Assembly: GCF_902170305.1 (NCBI RefSeq)
Contig: NZ_CABHWW010000011.1
Location: 1-64,000, forward strand
Length of the DNA stretch: 64,000 bases
Direction of reading: 5' to 3'
Source: Yersinia alsatica
GTDB taxonomy: Bacteria > Pseudomonadota > Gammaproteobacteria > Enterobacterales > Enterobacteriaceae
How positions within the stretch are numbered: position 1 is the first letter of the stretch; the number at the start of each line of letters is the position of its first letter. The notes under the pieces are model-generated. The model did no database searches, was not told the DNA's origin, and was given only the letters and a program-made list of their open reading frames with translations. Positions 24,470 through 33,788 of this stretch are shown here, piece by piece. The position numbers and the translations under genes were made by a program.

Positions 24470-24807
24470 ACAACACAATGAAAATTGACGGCCACACTGC
24501 CATCATCAACTTCGATCCAGAAATTGAAATGTTTCGGGGTGAATTTGTCGGCTTGAATGGCGGTGCTGATTTCTACGCTTATAGTGTGGAAGAACTGAAA
24601 AAAGAGGGTTCACTCTCTCTATCGGTCTTTTTAGATGAGTGCAAAAAAGACGGTATCGAGCCGTATAAATCTTATAGCGGTAAAGTCACTGCACGGCTAA
24701 CACCTGAGCGCCATCAGGCACTCACTGTTACCGCTCAAGCTACCGGCCATTCTATCAATGACCTGCTGAACGAAGGTGCAGATATGGTTATGCAGAAATA
24801 TACTTGA
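24466..24807 (+). CDS. hicB: HicB-type antitoxin
   Basis: 113 aa: an N-terminal HicB domain with partly degraded RNase H-like fold (MKIDGHTAIINFDPEIEMFRGEF, VEELKKEGSLSLSVFLDECKKDG) and a C-terminal ribbon-helix-helix DNA-binding segment (ARLTPERHQALTVTAQATG). It neutralises HicA and probably represses the operon through the palindrome upstream. Confidence 0.92.
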   Translation: MNNTMKIDGHTAIINFDPEIEMFRGEFVGLNGGADFYAYSVEELKKEGSLSLSVFLDECKKDGIEPYKSYSGKVTARLTPERHQALTVTAQATGHSINDLLNEGADMVMQKYT

Positions 24808-24832
24808 TTATTCAATGCATTATATTATTTAA

Positions 24833-24867
24833 TGCCACCGAAGTAAATTATAGCAGGTGGCATTTTT
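24833..24867 (+). terminator. Terminator of hicAB
   Basis: TGCCACC and GGTGGCA form a 7-bp stem around a 16-nt loop, followed by TTTTT. It lies 26 bp after hicB and before the convergent ABC-3C operon. Confidence 0.8.
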
Positions 24868-24990
24868 ATACTATGCAGATTATATGTGAACAATGATTAC
24901 CAAGCTCTATTTCGCTACTAGTGCAAGTTCTTAATGACCCATATAAAACGCGCAGCGTAAAGGAGCTATAATCGTGCATAATCTATGATA

Positions 24991-26595
24991 CTAATTGTTT
25001 ATTTTCCATGACTTTTTGAATGCTAATAACTTTTCATTAAGCCTAATAAACTTGGAATGCCGTAGAATACTTTGTGTTTCAGAGTTGAAGTTACCTATTT
25101 GATCTATTGATATAAATATCTGTTTTTTACTTATGGAATAACATTTTATAATTTCTTGTATCGCCGATAGCTCAATGTTTTTGAAAACAATTGAATCTTC
25201 AATCAGAATTGGTAATGACGTTCTATCAAGAAAGGTTAGATCTAATGCAAGCATATTAGCATATGATTTACCTGTGCCAGAATCACCATAGTGATCAAAA
25301 ATATAATTTGTATTAGATAGCGTTATCTTAGGAGAAATTCTATTATCAGGGTAGAAAATCGAAATATATTTATTAACACCATCATTGAGAATTTTTTCTA
25401 TTTTATCTAGAATTCCTTCAGTTTGAATTTTTAACTCATTTCTAATATCTTTTAATCCTTTAGTCAAATTATCCTGTAGCTCTCTATATTCTATAGTGCT
25501 CTTAATCTCTTTTTGTTTTATGGATAATGAAAGAATCTCATCTACTAACTCGCTCGGTTTGTCAACGACACCAGTTACCTTTTTTATTTCCGCATCTAAT
25601 GATGATAGCAAGATATCGACTTCATTTAGTTGTGTTTCTAAAAAAAATTTTTCCGCCTTTAGCTCTTTTTGCAAAATTTTGGATATACTAGAATGGAATT
25701 TCTCCACTTCTCTTAATCTATTAATATTAACATTGGGAATAAACTCCTCAACCTTTTCGAAAAATTTTTCCTTAACAGGATCAGACAACTCTAAATTTCT
25801 AGAGATTCTGGATAGTTGAGTTAATAGGATGTTTTTTTCTTTTAGAACACTATCTTTTTTAACCTTAAGACCTAAACTTTTGTTATTTATAATTTCATTT
25901 ATATTAGTCGCATAAACTTCTAGATTCTCTCGTATAAATTTTATTTTTTCGTTAATCTCATTTAACTCAAACCTTAATTTTTCAGCTTCACGCAAGGTTA
26001 TTTTCCTTATAAACCCTTCTTTGAAAGCTAGGTCAAGACTCTTTTTTTTCTTGTTATTTTCCTCTTGGAGACGCTCAGTTTCGTTCAATAACCCAGCAAA
26101 TCCAAACGATTGAATTAAAAAGGATTTAACACTTGAAAAACTCTCAGATGGCACAATATGCAAAGGCTTATTTGGGTTATAGTTATCCTTTCCCCACACT
26201 CTTGAAAATCTTCCTATCATATTTCTAAAATTAGGTGCGTGATTGTCAAAGTTATACTTTTCCCTCAAAAAAACTTTAAAGTCATTAAGCTCTTTATTTT
26301 CACTTTTCCCATTTTTAAATAAAACAATGTCTGGTGTTATAGTGCTTCTTGAGAAAGAGTATGTTTTCTCATCAAATTGATATGAAAAATCAACGGTAAT
26401 ATGCCCCACATTATCAATAGCGTCAGCACATAGATTTATGAAATCATTACCACCAAAAACAAAATCAATGAGAAGTAAAACTGATGATTTACCAATTGAG
26501 TTAGCACCATTGTTTGGCCCCAGAACAGAATTAAGTCCAGGTGTGAAAATTAAATTTTCCCGTATTAATTTTTTGCAACTCAAACTAATCAACAT
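24991..26595 (-). CDS. ABC-three-component system ATPase (DUF2326-type, SMC-like)
   Basis: 534 aa. It has a Walker A-like loop GPNNGANSIGKSS (residues 26-38) and a long central coiled coil (about 170-400, Lys/Glu/Leu-rich). A C-terminal ATPase lobe has YGDSGTGKSYANMLALDL (about 435-452) in place of the usual ABC signature, a Walker B-like LPILIEDS (about 461-468) and the switch region IFISIDQ. The split ABC domain around a coiled coil is SMC/RecN-like, and the GDSGTGKSY signature is typical of DUF2326 ATPases of ABC-three-component systems, predicted from comparative genomics to be conflict/defence systems. It is the last gene of a three-gene operon, overlapping the preceding gene by 7 bp (ATGTTGA). 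Very AT-rich compared with the phage core. Confidence 0.85.
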   Translation of the reverse strand: MLISLSCKKLIRENLIFTPGLNSVLGPNNGANSIGKSSVLLLIDFVFGGNDFINLCADAIDNVGHITVDFSYQFDEKTYSFSRSTITPDIVLFKNGKSENKELNDFKVFLREKYNFDNHAPNFRNMIGRFSRVWGKDNYNPNKPLHIVPSESFSSVKSFLIQSFGFAGLLNETERLQEENNKKKKSLDLAFKEGFIRKITLREAEKLRFELNEINEKIKFIRENLEVYATNINEIINNKSLGLKVKKDSVLKEKNILLTQLSRISRNLELSDPVKEKFFEKVEEFIPNVNINRLREVEKFHSSISKILQKELKAEKFFLETQLNEVDILLSSLDAEIKKVTGVVDKPSELVDEILSLSIKQKEIKSTIEYRELQDNLTKGLKDIRNELKIQTEGILDKIEKILNDGVNKYISIFYPDNRISPKITLSNTNYIFDHYGDSGTGKSYANMLALDLTFLDRTSLPILIEDSIVFKNIELSAIQEIIKCYSISKKQIFISIDQIGNFNSETQSILRHSKFIRLNEKLLAFKKSWKINN

Positions 26596-26810
26596 TTTGT
26601 TATGGTTTCCTCATCAGAATTAAATTCGATCAAGTTTAGTATGTATAAAACATCAAGTGATAATAGAAAATCATCAACAATTGAAAAATCATTCTTTGTC
26701 ATTTCATAAAGGTCATGAACCGTACATTTAGAAAAGTCCTTTTCTAAAATAGAAATCATTTTGAATAAAATTGAATCTTTTAATGGCGTTGATTTTGTAG
26801 GAGTAATCAT
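26589..26810 (-). CDS. ABC-three-component system middle component
   Basis: 73 aa, starts MITPTKSTPLKDSILFKM and contains DLYEMTKNDFSIVDDFLLSLDVLYILNLIEF, a small winged-helix-like pattern that matches ABC-3C middle components in size and position (between effector protein and ATPase). Overlaps both neighbours (ATGA at 26807-26810 and 7 bp at 26589-26595), so stoichiometric co-translation is likely. Assignment rests mostly on context. Confidence 0.72.
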   Translation of the reverse strand: MITPTKSTPLKDSILFKMISILEKDFSKCTVHDLYEMTKNDFSIVDDFLLSLDVLYILNLIEFNSDEETITKC

Positions 26811-27565
26811 GAGTAAACCTCACAATTTTGCACAAAAAAAGCTACTAATGTTTCCGCAGCATCTCTATTTTTCTGTTTTGCATATGTTCTTATCCATTCG
26901 GTAAGAGCATCAAATATCACATACTGATCTACACCATCTTTTTTTAATTTTAGGTAATGAACCTTAACCTCTCCATATATTAAGTCAGAAGTCCCTGGGT
27001 TTATTTTATCGATTTGTTGAAAAAGAACTTTAATGTCATTGTAGAAATAATTGACAGAACTTTTTATTTTCATCCTGAATTGTATCGTAACGTTATCATC
27101 AAGTTTTTCATCAATTCTCATTGCATCAAATGATAACTGACTAGATGATTCAGGTATTATGGATGCCATTTTATCAATTATTTCTTTAATGTCATCTTCA
27201 ATTTGAAAATTGAAATATCTATTTTTTATTCTTGTATTCTGCTGCAACATGAGTTTGAGATTATACATTTCTCGATAACCATCAACAGTTCTTGGCGTAT
27301 CAAAAATTTTATGACAATCACGACATAAAGCTATGAAATTATCTTCATGATCTACATCATCATTTAACCTTTTTTCATCCTTCAGGAGCAGCATCTCTTC
27401 TGGCCTAGGCGAAAATGGGTAAATGTGAGCAAGCTCATAAAGTTTTAATTTTTTCCCATTATTCTCCTTCATTAGTGGTTTGCTACACTTAGGACACAGC
27501 CCCCCAACTTCATCAAATAAAACGATATGCAAATTTGGCCCGATGCTTGCCCTAGCGTCTCCCAC
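26807..27565 (-). CDS. HNH nuclease fused to an ABC-3C C-terminal domain
   Basis: 252 aa. N-terminal HNH/zinc domain: C24-x2-C27 (LCPKCSK), H47 in ELAHIYPFSPRPEE, N76 in EDNFIALC, then C81-x2-C84-H85 (CRDCHKIFD). The remaining ~160 residues (about 95-250) have no catalytic motif I recognise and fit the partner-binding C-terminal domain of ABC-3C effectors. First gene of the operon; presumably the DNA-cutting effector controlled by the ATPase and middle component. ATG 27565 follows AGGAGA (minus strand). AT-rich, suggesting horizontal origin. Confidence 0.82.
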   Translation of the reverse strand: MGDARASIGPNLHIVLFDEVGGLCPKCSKPLMKENNGKKLKLYELAHIYPFSPRPEEMLLLKDEKRLNDDVDHEDNFIALCRDCHKIFDTPRTVDGYREMYNLKLMLQQNTRIKNRYFNFQIEDDIKEIIDKMASIIPESSSQLSFDAMRIDEKLDDNVTIQFRMKIKSSVNYFYNDIKVLFQQIDKINPGTSDLIYGEVKVHYLKLKKDGVDQYVIFDALTEWIRTYAKQKNRDAAETLVAFFVQNCEVYS

Positions 27566-27690
27566 ACATATCTCCTCAGATATAATAAAAACTAGTCGTT
27601 GAATGTTATAGATACAATATTTTATTTAGGCTCACAAGTCACAACCATAATGTCAAGAATACGTCGAAATAGAAACAATAATAACGTCTG

Positions 27691-28710
27691 CTAAAGTTTG
27701 TACTCATGAAAATCTATAACTTTGCAGTCTAACCACTCATTCACCTCTTTCATCCGTTCCTGTAGCGGCATCAACTCATTCCTTACAAACACCTGACTGG
27801 CCTTTTCTATGTCGCCAAAACCGCCAGTGTTATTGGGGATAATACCCATCATCTGCGGTGGTACGCGGTGGGCGCTGAGTAGGTCGTCGCGGCTGGCGTT
27901 TTTGATATTAAAAAAATCGTCTTTGGTGGCGACTTCGCTGAGTGGGACAATCTTAATGCCATCGGGCTTGCCATTTGGAGCGTAGAAAAACAGATTTTTA
28001 AAATTCCCCAACCCTTTGGTGCTGCGCATAGCATTGCGTAAGGTTTCTACATCGGTATTACTTTGGGCCGCATCGGTGACATACATGATATAACCGGCAT
28101 GTGCGCCGTTCTGGAAATACTTGCGACGGAATAACGTGGCCGATTCGTTCAGCCATGCTGAGTTGAGTGAACTGAGATATTCCGGCAAGCCGTAAAGCTC
28201 TTGATTGATATCCGGTTCAATCAGGTGAAATACCGTGCCTGGCTCAAAGCGATGCGGTTCGCGGAAAGATTGCACGAACCAATACACATCATCTTCTACT
28301 CCACGGCGAGTATATTTGGCCGGTGAACATTCCAGCCGCATTAACTTGCCTAAGCGATTGAAGCGCTTCTCCAGAAAGGCATTGCCGAAGACCAAAAAAT
28401 CCAGTGCAAAGCGGCTAAACTCTTGGGCGCTAAGCAGCGGATGTGGAATAAAAGTGCTAGTCAGAATATTACGTTTCACATAAATCGGTGAGCTGTGATG
28501 TACCGCCGCCCGCAGACTTTTGGCCAACCCGGTGAAACTGATCGGCGGCTCAATCCATTTGCCGTTACCGATGCATTCGGCGTAATCCAGAATATCGCGG
28601 CGATCCAGCACTGCGGACGGTTCGCCAAAGCTAAACACTTCCATTGGTTGCTGCGGTTGCCGAGTTAAATTGGTTGATTTTACTGCCTTGCGGCCTTTGC
28701 GTTTGCTCAT
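27691..28710 (-). CDS. Q: gpQ-like portal protein
   Basis: 339 aa portal (P2 gpQ, PBSX-type phage_portal) that forms the DNA entry vertex. Signature stretches include PPISFTGLAKSLRAAVHHSSPIY and YGLPEYLSSLNSAWLNE. Overlaps gpP by 1 bp and is transcribed leftward with it, diverging from O, as in P2. Confidence 0.95.
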   Translation of the reverse strand: MSKRKGRKAVKSTNLTRQPQQPMEVFSFGEPSAVLDRRDILDYAECIGNGKWIEPPISFTGLAKSLRAAVHHSSPIYVKRNILTSTFIPHPLLSAQEFSRFALDFLVFGNAFLEKRFNRLGKLMRLECSPAKYTRRGVEDDVYWFVQSFREPHRFEPGTVFHLIEPDINQELYGLPEYLSSLNSAWLNESATLFRRKYFQNGAHAGYIMYVTDAAQSNTDVETLRNAMRSTKGLGNFKNLFFYAPNGKPDGIKIVPLSEVATKDDFFNIKNASRDDLLSAHRVPPQMMGIIPNNTGGFGDIEKASQVFVRNELMPLQERMKEVNEWLDCKVIDFHEYKL

Positions 28711-30473
28711 CAGTTAAAATCCAGAATTGAAGATTGGGCATAACCGTTACCGGCGGTTAGCGGCTCGTTAATCATCGCGTGCATCGCCGCCCATGCGATA
28801 TCTGCATGACTGGCGTCTTCGCTGCGGCTGGCTTGGTAAGTGGCACGGCCACCGCTGGCAGTCATGGTTTTGCGGATAGCCATAAAAGATTGAGTGATAT
28901 CGGTGTGGCCGGAGTCATACTCCAGCCGCCCACTGGAGATCAGGTCTTTGGCTTTCAGCACCAGCGCGGTTTTAATCTCCGGACTATAACGAATTTCCCG
29001 CACCGCCGGAAAGAACTCCCGCACCAGTTGATAGACGCCCTGCCCAATGCCCGTGGCGTCGATACCGATATATTCCACGCAATATTTTTCAGTTAGGGTT
29101 TTGATAGATTCAGCTTGAGTGGCGAAGTCCATTCCCTTCCATTGATGGCGTTCCAAAATGCGGAATTTGCCGCCGAGTACCAGCGGTGGAGCCAATACCA
29201 CACAACCCGCACTATCACCGGTGTGAGACGGGTCATAACCCAACCAAACCGCCCGATAGCCAAAAGGTCGATAGGCGTAAGGATTAAAATCGTCCCACTC
29301 CTCCAGACTATCGACCATGCAGCCCTGCAACTCTTCGAACGGGAATACCGAGGTTTTATCATCGACGAATTCGCACATCAGCAGGTTTTGATATTCCGCA
29401 GGGCTGTATTCCAGCGCGAGTTGGTCGAGGTCAAACAGGTTACAGCCACCCGCCAGCGCATCTTCAACAGTGACAATCTGCCGCCACTGACCGTCGCCAC
29501 ACAGCGCACCGTGCATCAAATGGCTATGGCTGAGATCAACATAAATATGCTGTTCTTTGTTCTTACGCCCTTTATTAAACAGCTCGCCAGACCAAAACGG
29601 ATATGCGCTGTGGGCCAGACTGGATGGCGTGGAAAAATAGGTGGTGCGCCATTTTTTGTGTAATGACATACCCGAAGCCACTTTGCGCAACTCCTGAAAC
29701 TTCGGTATCCAAAAGTATTCATCGAGATACAGGTTGCCGGTGTAGCTCTGAGCGGTGCGGATATTAGTGCCGAGAAAGAACAGCCGCGCACCGTTGGCCA
29801 GCACTATCGGATCGCCTTTCAGATCAACTTCTACCTGTCGGGCAAAATCAATAATGTAGTTTTTGAATACATGCGCCTGCGCCTTACTGGCTGACAGGAA
29901 GATCTGACTGCGCCCAGTGGTTAGCGCATCTATTAGCGCTTCACGGGCAAAGTAGAAGGTCGCGCCAATTTGGCGCGATTTAAGAATATTGCGAATACGA
30001 TGCTGCAAGCCAGCCCGATACCAACCTTTCTGATATTCAAACGTAGTTTCCAGAAAAATATCATTCAGCGCTTCAATAGCCGCGTCGCTAAACACATTCT
30101 TCTCAGCCGACTTACGTTCCCCTTTATTACGGTTACGTATCTTCGGATTCAGCTCGGCTTCATTGCCGGTTTGGTTGTAGCGATTAACTCGCGCTAATCG
30201 CTCAATCTGGCGGCCTAGCAGGTCAATCTCTTTGTAGTCGCACCCCTCCTTGTTGTTCTTCATGATCAGTTGAATCAACCGCGCTTCCAGACTGCTCTCC
30301 ACACGCGATACCGGGGATACATCCTCCCAGGCATCCCGCTGTTTCCAGCTCTGCACGGTTGGCGCTTTCTGGTTCAGCATCTCCGCAATCTGGCGCACAG
30401 AAAAGCCCTGCCAGTAAAGCAAAGCCGCCTGCCGTCGTGGATCGCTGATAAGAGTAGTTGGGGTCGTCATCAT
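28710..30473 (-). CDS. P: gpP-like terminase large subunit (ATPase)
   Basis: 587 aa. An N-terminal helix-turn-helix (YWQGFSVRQIAEMLNQKAPTVQSW, about 19-42) is followed by the ATPase with a deviant Walker A (KSRQIGATFYF, about 166) and Walker B (NLYLDEYFWI). A second Asp-containing region (WLGYDPSHTGDSAG) matches the P2 terminase family. Packages DNA from cos with gpM. First gene of the P-Q operon. Confidence 0.95.
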   Translation of the reverse strand: MMTTPTTLISDPRRQAALLYWQGFSVRQIAEMLNQKAPTVQSWKQRDAWEDVSPVSRVESSLEARLIQLIMKNNKEGCDYKEIDLLGRQIERLARVNRYNQTGNEAELNPKIRNRNKGERKSAEKNVFSDAAIEALNDIFLETTFEYQKGWYRAGLQHRIRNILKSRQIGATFYFAREALIDALTTGRSQIFLSASKAQAHVFKNYIIDFARQVEVDLKGDPIVLANGARLFFLGTNIRTAQSYTGNLYLDEYFWIPKFQELRKVASGMSLHKKWRTTYFSTPSSLAHSAYPFWSGELFNKGRKNKEQHIYVDLSHSHLMHGALCGDGQWRQIVTVEDALAGGCNLFDLDQLALEYSPAEYQNLLMCEFVDDKTSVFPFEELQGCMVDSLEEWDDFNPYAYRPFGYRAVWLGYDPSHTGDSAGCVVLAPPLVLGGKFRILERHQWKGMDFATQAESIKTLTEKYCVEYIGIDATGIGQGVYQLVREFFPAVREIRYSPEIKTALVLKAKDLISSGRLEYDSGHTDITQSFMAIRKTMTASGGRATYQASRSEDASHADIAWAAMHAMINEPLTAGNGYAQSSILDFN

Positions 30474-30516
30474 GAGCGCAAGGCTACGAAAACGAATTTA
30501 ATTCTTCCTCAACTCA

Positions 30517-30528
30517 CTGTTGTGTCAG
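30517..30528. promoter_or_regulatory. Ogr-type late promoter box between P and O
   Basis: CTGTTGTGTCAG, within the near-palindrome CACTGTTGTGTCAGTG. The same 12-mer occurs at 41338-41349 before the FI operon. P2 late promoters carry such elements about 55 bp upstream of the start, bound by Ogr. Its symmetry would let it serve the divergent P and O promoters. Confidence 0.65.
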
Positions 30529-30615
30529 TGATTAAAGGATTTTGAGTAGTGGCGATGGATATTGGGAGTCAGGAAACTAGCGCTGATTTAACTGACCCAT
30601 TCACGGACTCCCATT

Positions 30616-31437
30616 ATGGCCAAGAAAATTTCTAAGTTTTTCCGTATCGGCGTCGAAGGTGATACTTGCGATGGTCGCATTATCGACGGTAATGACATTC
30701 AGCAAATGGCAGATACATTTGACCCGCGCGTCTATGGTTGCCGCATCAATCTGGAGCATATTAAAGGCTTACTGCCTGACAGCCCTTTCCGCCGTTATGG
30801 TGATGTGGTCGAGCTGAAAGCCGAGAAGATTAATGATGATTCCGCGCTAAACGGTAAGTGGGCGTTATATGCCAAGGTGGTTCCAACTGAGGATTTAGTG
30901 GCAATGGTGCAAGCCCGACAAAAGGTTTACACCTCAATGGAGATTCGCCCGAATTTCTCCAACAGCGGTAAATGCTATCTGATTGGCCTGGCGGTGACTG
31001 ATGACCCGGCCAGCTTGGGTACTGAAATGTTGGAATTCTGCGCCCGTGCCAAAACCAACCCGCTGGCCGGTAAGAAACTGGAACCCACCGATTTGTTCTC
31101 TGTTGCCGTTGAGGCCGCGATTGAATTTGAAGAGATTCCCGAATCCGGAATCAGTTTACTTAGCCGGGTAAAAGAGCTGTTTAACCGCAAGCAATCCTCT
31201 GACGATGCCCGCTTTACTGATGTTCACGCCGCAGTGACCACCGTTGCTGAACAGTTGCAAGTTCAGGCTGATATTAACGAGCAACGTTTTCAACAAATTG
31301 AGCAACAGATTGAAGCCAATCAGCAGCAACTTTCCCACCTGTACGCCAGCCTCGACCATAGCGAAAGCCTGATCCAACTGCGTCGCCCGATGGCCAACGG
31401 CGGTAATGGTGATGAAACCTTTCTGACCAACTGTTAA
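30616..31437 (+). CDS. O: gpO-like capsid scaffold and protease
   Basis: 273 aa. Serine-protease triad at the positions known for P2 gpO: D19, H48 and S107 (VYTSMEIR). The C-terminal helical region (about 195-255, rich in Gln and Glu) is the scaffolding part. It directs procapsid assembly and cleaves capsid proteins, then itself. First gene of the O-N-M-L operon. Confidence 0.95.
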   Translation: MAKKISKFFRIGVEGDTCDGRIIDGNDIQQMADTFDPRVYGCRINLEHIKGLLPDSPFRRYGDVVELKAEKINDDSALNGKWALYAKVVPTEDLVAMVQARQKVYTSMEIRPNFSNSGKCYLIGLAVTDDPASLGTEMLEFCARAKTNPLAGKKLEPTDLFSVAVEAAIEFEEIPESGISLLSRVKELFNRKQSSDDARFTDVHAAVTTVAEQLQVQADINEQRFQQIEQQIEANQQQLSHLYASLDHSESLIQLRRPMANGGNGDETFLTNC

Positions 31438-31458
31438 TAACCAGACTGAGAGAACCTC

Positions 31459-32526
31459 ATGCGACCTAATACCCGAATCAAATTCAACGCTTACCTGACT
31501 CAGGTTGCCAAATTGAATGGCATTGAGGTGAGCGATGTGGCGAAAAAATTCAGCGTCGAGCCGTCGGTTACCCAAACCCTGATGACCCGCGTGCAGGAGT
31601 CATCCGAGTTTCTCAGCCGTATCAATATGGTGCCGGTGGCCGAGTTAACCGGTGAAAAAATCGGTATCGGCGTCACTGGTTCTATTGCCAGCACTACTGA
31701 TACTGCGACTGGCGCCGAGCGTGAAACCGCTGACTTTGCCACGCTGGAAGCCCGCCGTTACCAGTGTGAACAGATGAACTTCGATTTTCATATCCGCTAT
31801 AACACATTAGACCTGTGGGCGCGGTATCAGGATTTTCAACTGCGGCTGCGTGATGCCATCGCCAAGCGTCAGGCATTGGATTACATCATGGCGGGCTTTA
31901 ACGGTGTGAAACGCTCTGCAACGTCGAACCGCAAACAAAACCCAATGCTGCAAGATGTAGCCGTGGGCTGGCTGCAAAAATACCGCAACGAAGCGCCGCA
32001 GCGGGTGATGGATAAAGTGACCGGTAAAGATGGTGCGATAATTTCCAGCGTCATTCGTGTCGGCGAAAATGGCGACTATAAAAATCTCGATGCGCTGGTA
32101 TTTGATGCCACCAATACCATGATTGACCCGTGGCATCAGGAAGATCCCGATTTAGTGGTGATCTGTGGCCGTGAGTTGTTAGCCGATAAATATTTCCCAC
32201 TAATTAACCAAAAACAACCCAATAGCGAAATGTTGGCAGCGGATGTAATTGTTAGCCAGAAACGTATCGGCAACTTGCCAGCGGTGCGTGTGCCCTACTT
32301 CCCTGCCAATGCCATGTTAGTGACTCGTCTGGACAACCTGTCGATCTATTTTATGGACGAGAGCCACCGTCGCCATATCGAAGAAGTCGCCCGCCGCGAT
32401 CGCATCGAAAACTACGAATCTATCAAACAGGATTATGTGGTGGAGGAATACGGCTGTGGTTGCCTGATTGAAAATATCCAACTATTGACTGAAACGAAAA
32501 ACGAGCATTCAGAGACTGGAGCCTAA
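31459..32526 (+). CDS. N: gpN-like major capsid protein
   Basis: 355 aa HK97-fold P2 capsid protein, starting MRPNTRIKFNAYLTQVAKLNG, with AELTGEKIGIG and the C-terminal EEYGCGCLIENIQL block. In P2, gpO removes about 31 N-terminal residues. 21 bp after O. Confidence 0.95.
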   Translation: MRPNTRIKFNAYLTQVAKLNGIEVSDVAKKFSVEPSVTQTLMTRVQESSEFLSRINMVPVAELTGEKIGIGVTGSIASTTDTATGAERETADFATLEARRYQCEQMNFDFHIRYNTLDLWARYQDFQLRLRDAIAKRQALDYIMAGFNGVKRSATSNRKQNPMLQDVAVGWLQKYRNEAPQRVMDKVTGKDGAIISSVIRVGENGDYKNLDALVFDATNTMIDPWHQEDPDLVVICGRELLADKYFPLINQKQPNSEMLAADVIVSQKRIGNLPAVRVPYFPANAMLVTRLDNLSIYFMDESHRRHIEEVARRDRIENYESIKQDYVVEEYGCGCLIENIQLLTETKNEHSETGA

Positions 32527-32529
32527 ATC

Positions 32530-33192
32530 ATGTTAAGCCCCGCCAGACGGCACATGATGCGAGTTTTAGCGGCGGAGGCGGCGCAGCAGATTGATGAGCC
32601 GCTGCGCCATGCCAATGGCTATGAACTGATGCTACTAAAACTAGCTGAAGATATTCGCGCCCTGAAAAATGTGCATTCAATGGAGCGCAAAGCTGAACGC
32701 AAACGGGAAATGCTGCCCTATTACGCCCCTTGGGTGAGCGGAGTGTTGAGTGAAGGCCGAGGCGCACAAGATGCGGTATTGATGACGGTTATGGTGTGGA
32801 AGTTGGATGTTGGCGATATTGCCGGTGCGCTGGAGATTGCCCACTATGCCTTGCACCATCGCCTCGTGATGCCAGATCGCTATAAACGCTCTACGCCTTA
32901 CTTATTGGCTGAAGATGTGGCCGATGCCGCCACTCGCGCCCACAGTGCTGGCCAGCCCGTCAATATCGACCACCTGCTGGCCACAATGGAACTGACCGAT
33001 GCCGAGGATATGCCCGATCAAGTGCGCGCCAAGCTGCACAAAATCGCCGGTATCGTCCTGCGGGACAGTGGCAAAGCAGAGCCAGCACTCGTCCATCTGA
33101 AACGCGCTTTACAACTCAACAACCATTGCGGTGTGAAAAAAGATATTGAACGGCTGGAGAGCCAACTGCGTAAAGCCAGCGCCAGTCGTTAA
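32530..33192 (+). CDS. M: gpM-like terminase small subunit (endonuclease)
   Basis: 220 aa, P2 gpM family: LSPARRHMMRVLAAEAAQ start and the conserved YYAPWVSGVLSEGRGAQDAVLMT region. With gpP it recognises and cuts cos. Starts 4 bp after N. Confidence 0.93.
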   Translation: MLSPARRHMMRVLAAEAAQQIDEPLRHANGYELMLLKLAEDIRALKNVHSMERKAERKREMLPYYAPWVSGVLSEGRGAQDAVLMTVMVWKLDVGDIAGALEIAHYALHHRLVMPDRYKRSTPYLLAEDVADAATRAHSAGQPVNIDHLLATMELTDAEDMPDQVRAKLHKIAGIVLRDSGKAEPALVHLKRALQLNNHCGVKKDIERLESQLRKASASR

Positions 33193-33281
33193 CCAAACGC
33201 GCCCCGCGCCGGGCGGCACGCAAGCCGCGACAACTTACCAGATCAACGCTTGCGTCCACCGCCCTCTATTTTGAGGTTGTC

Positions 33282-33788
33282 ATGACGACAGTGATTATTT
33301 CCAAAAAAGATGAGCAGCCACATGGCGACACAGTAGTCATTCCGCCATCTGCGCATGACGAGCCACTGATAAAGAACACCTTTTTCTTTCCCGACATCGA
33401 CCCAAAACGCGTTCGTGATCTGATGCGGCTTGAGCAGACCGTTTCTCCAGCACGACTGCGTGAGGCCATTAAAACCGGTATGGCAGAGACCAATGCAGAG
33501 TTGCACGATTTTCGCGAGCAGCAAGTCACCGCTGGGTTTAACCGCCTTATAGATGTGCCGTCGGATGAGGTCGATGGGGAGAATATCCGTGTTTTCTATT
33601 ATGTGCGCGCCGTTTGTGCAATGGCGACCGCGACCTTGTATGAACGTTATCGCGGCGTAGATACCAGTGCCAAAGGCGACAAAAAAGCTGACAGTATCGA
33701 CAGCACTATTGATGAGTTGTGGCGTGATATGCGCTGGTCGGTCTCGCGCATCCAAGATAAACCACGCTGTATTGTGGGCCACATCTGA
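33282..33788 (+). CDS. L: gpL-like head completion protein
   Basis: 168 aa, P2 gpL family (FFFPDIDPKRVRDLMRLEQTV; VRAVCAMATATLYERYR). Closes the portal after packaging. ATG 33282 follows TTGAGG. Abuts X (shared base at 33788). Confidence 0.92.
   Translation: MTTVIISKKDEQPHGDTVVIPPSAHDEPLIKNTFFFPDIDPKRVRDLMRLEQTVSPARLREAIKTGMAETNAELHDFREQQVTAGFNRLIDVPSDEVDGENIRVFYYVRAVCAMATATLYERYRGVDTSAKGDKKADSIDSTIDELWRDMRWSVSRIQDKPRCIVGHI

Noticed and set aside
29115-29663. 182-aa plus-strand ORF inside gpP
   Set aside because: Shadow of the terminase gene on the opposite strand.
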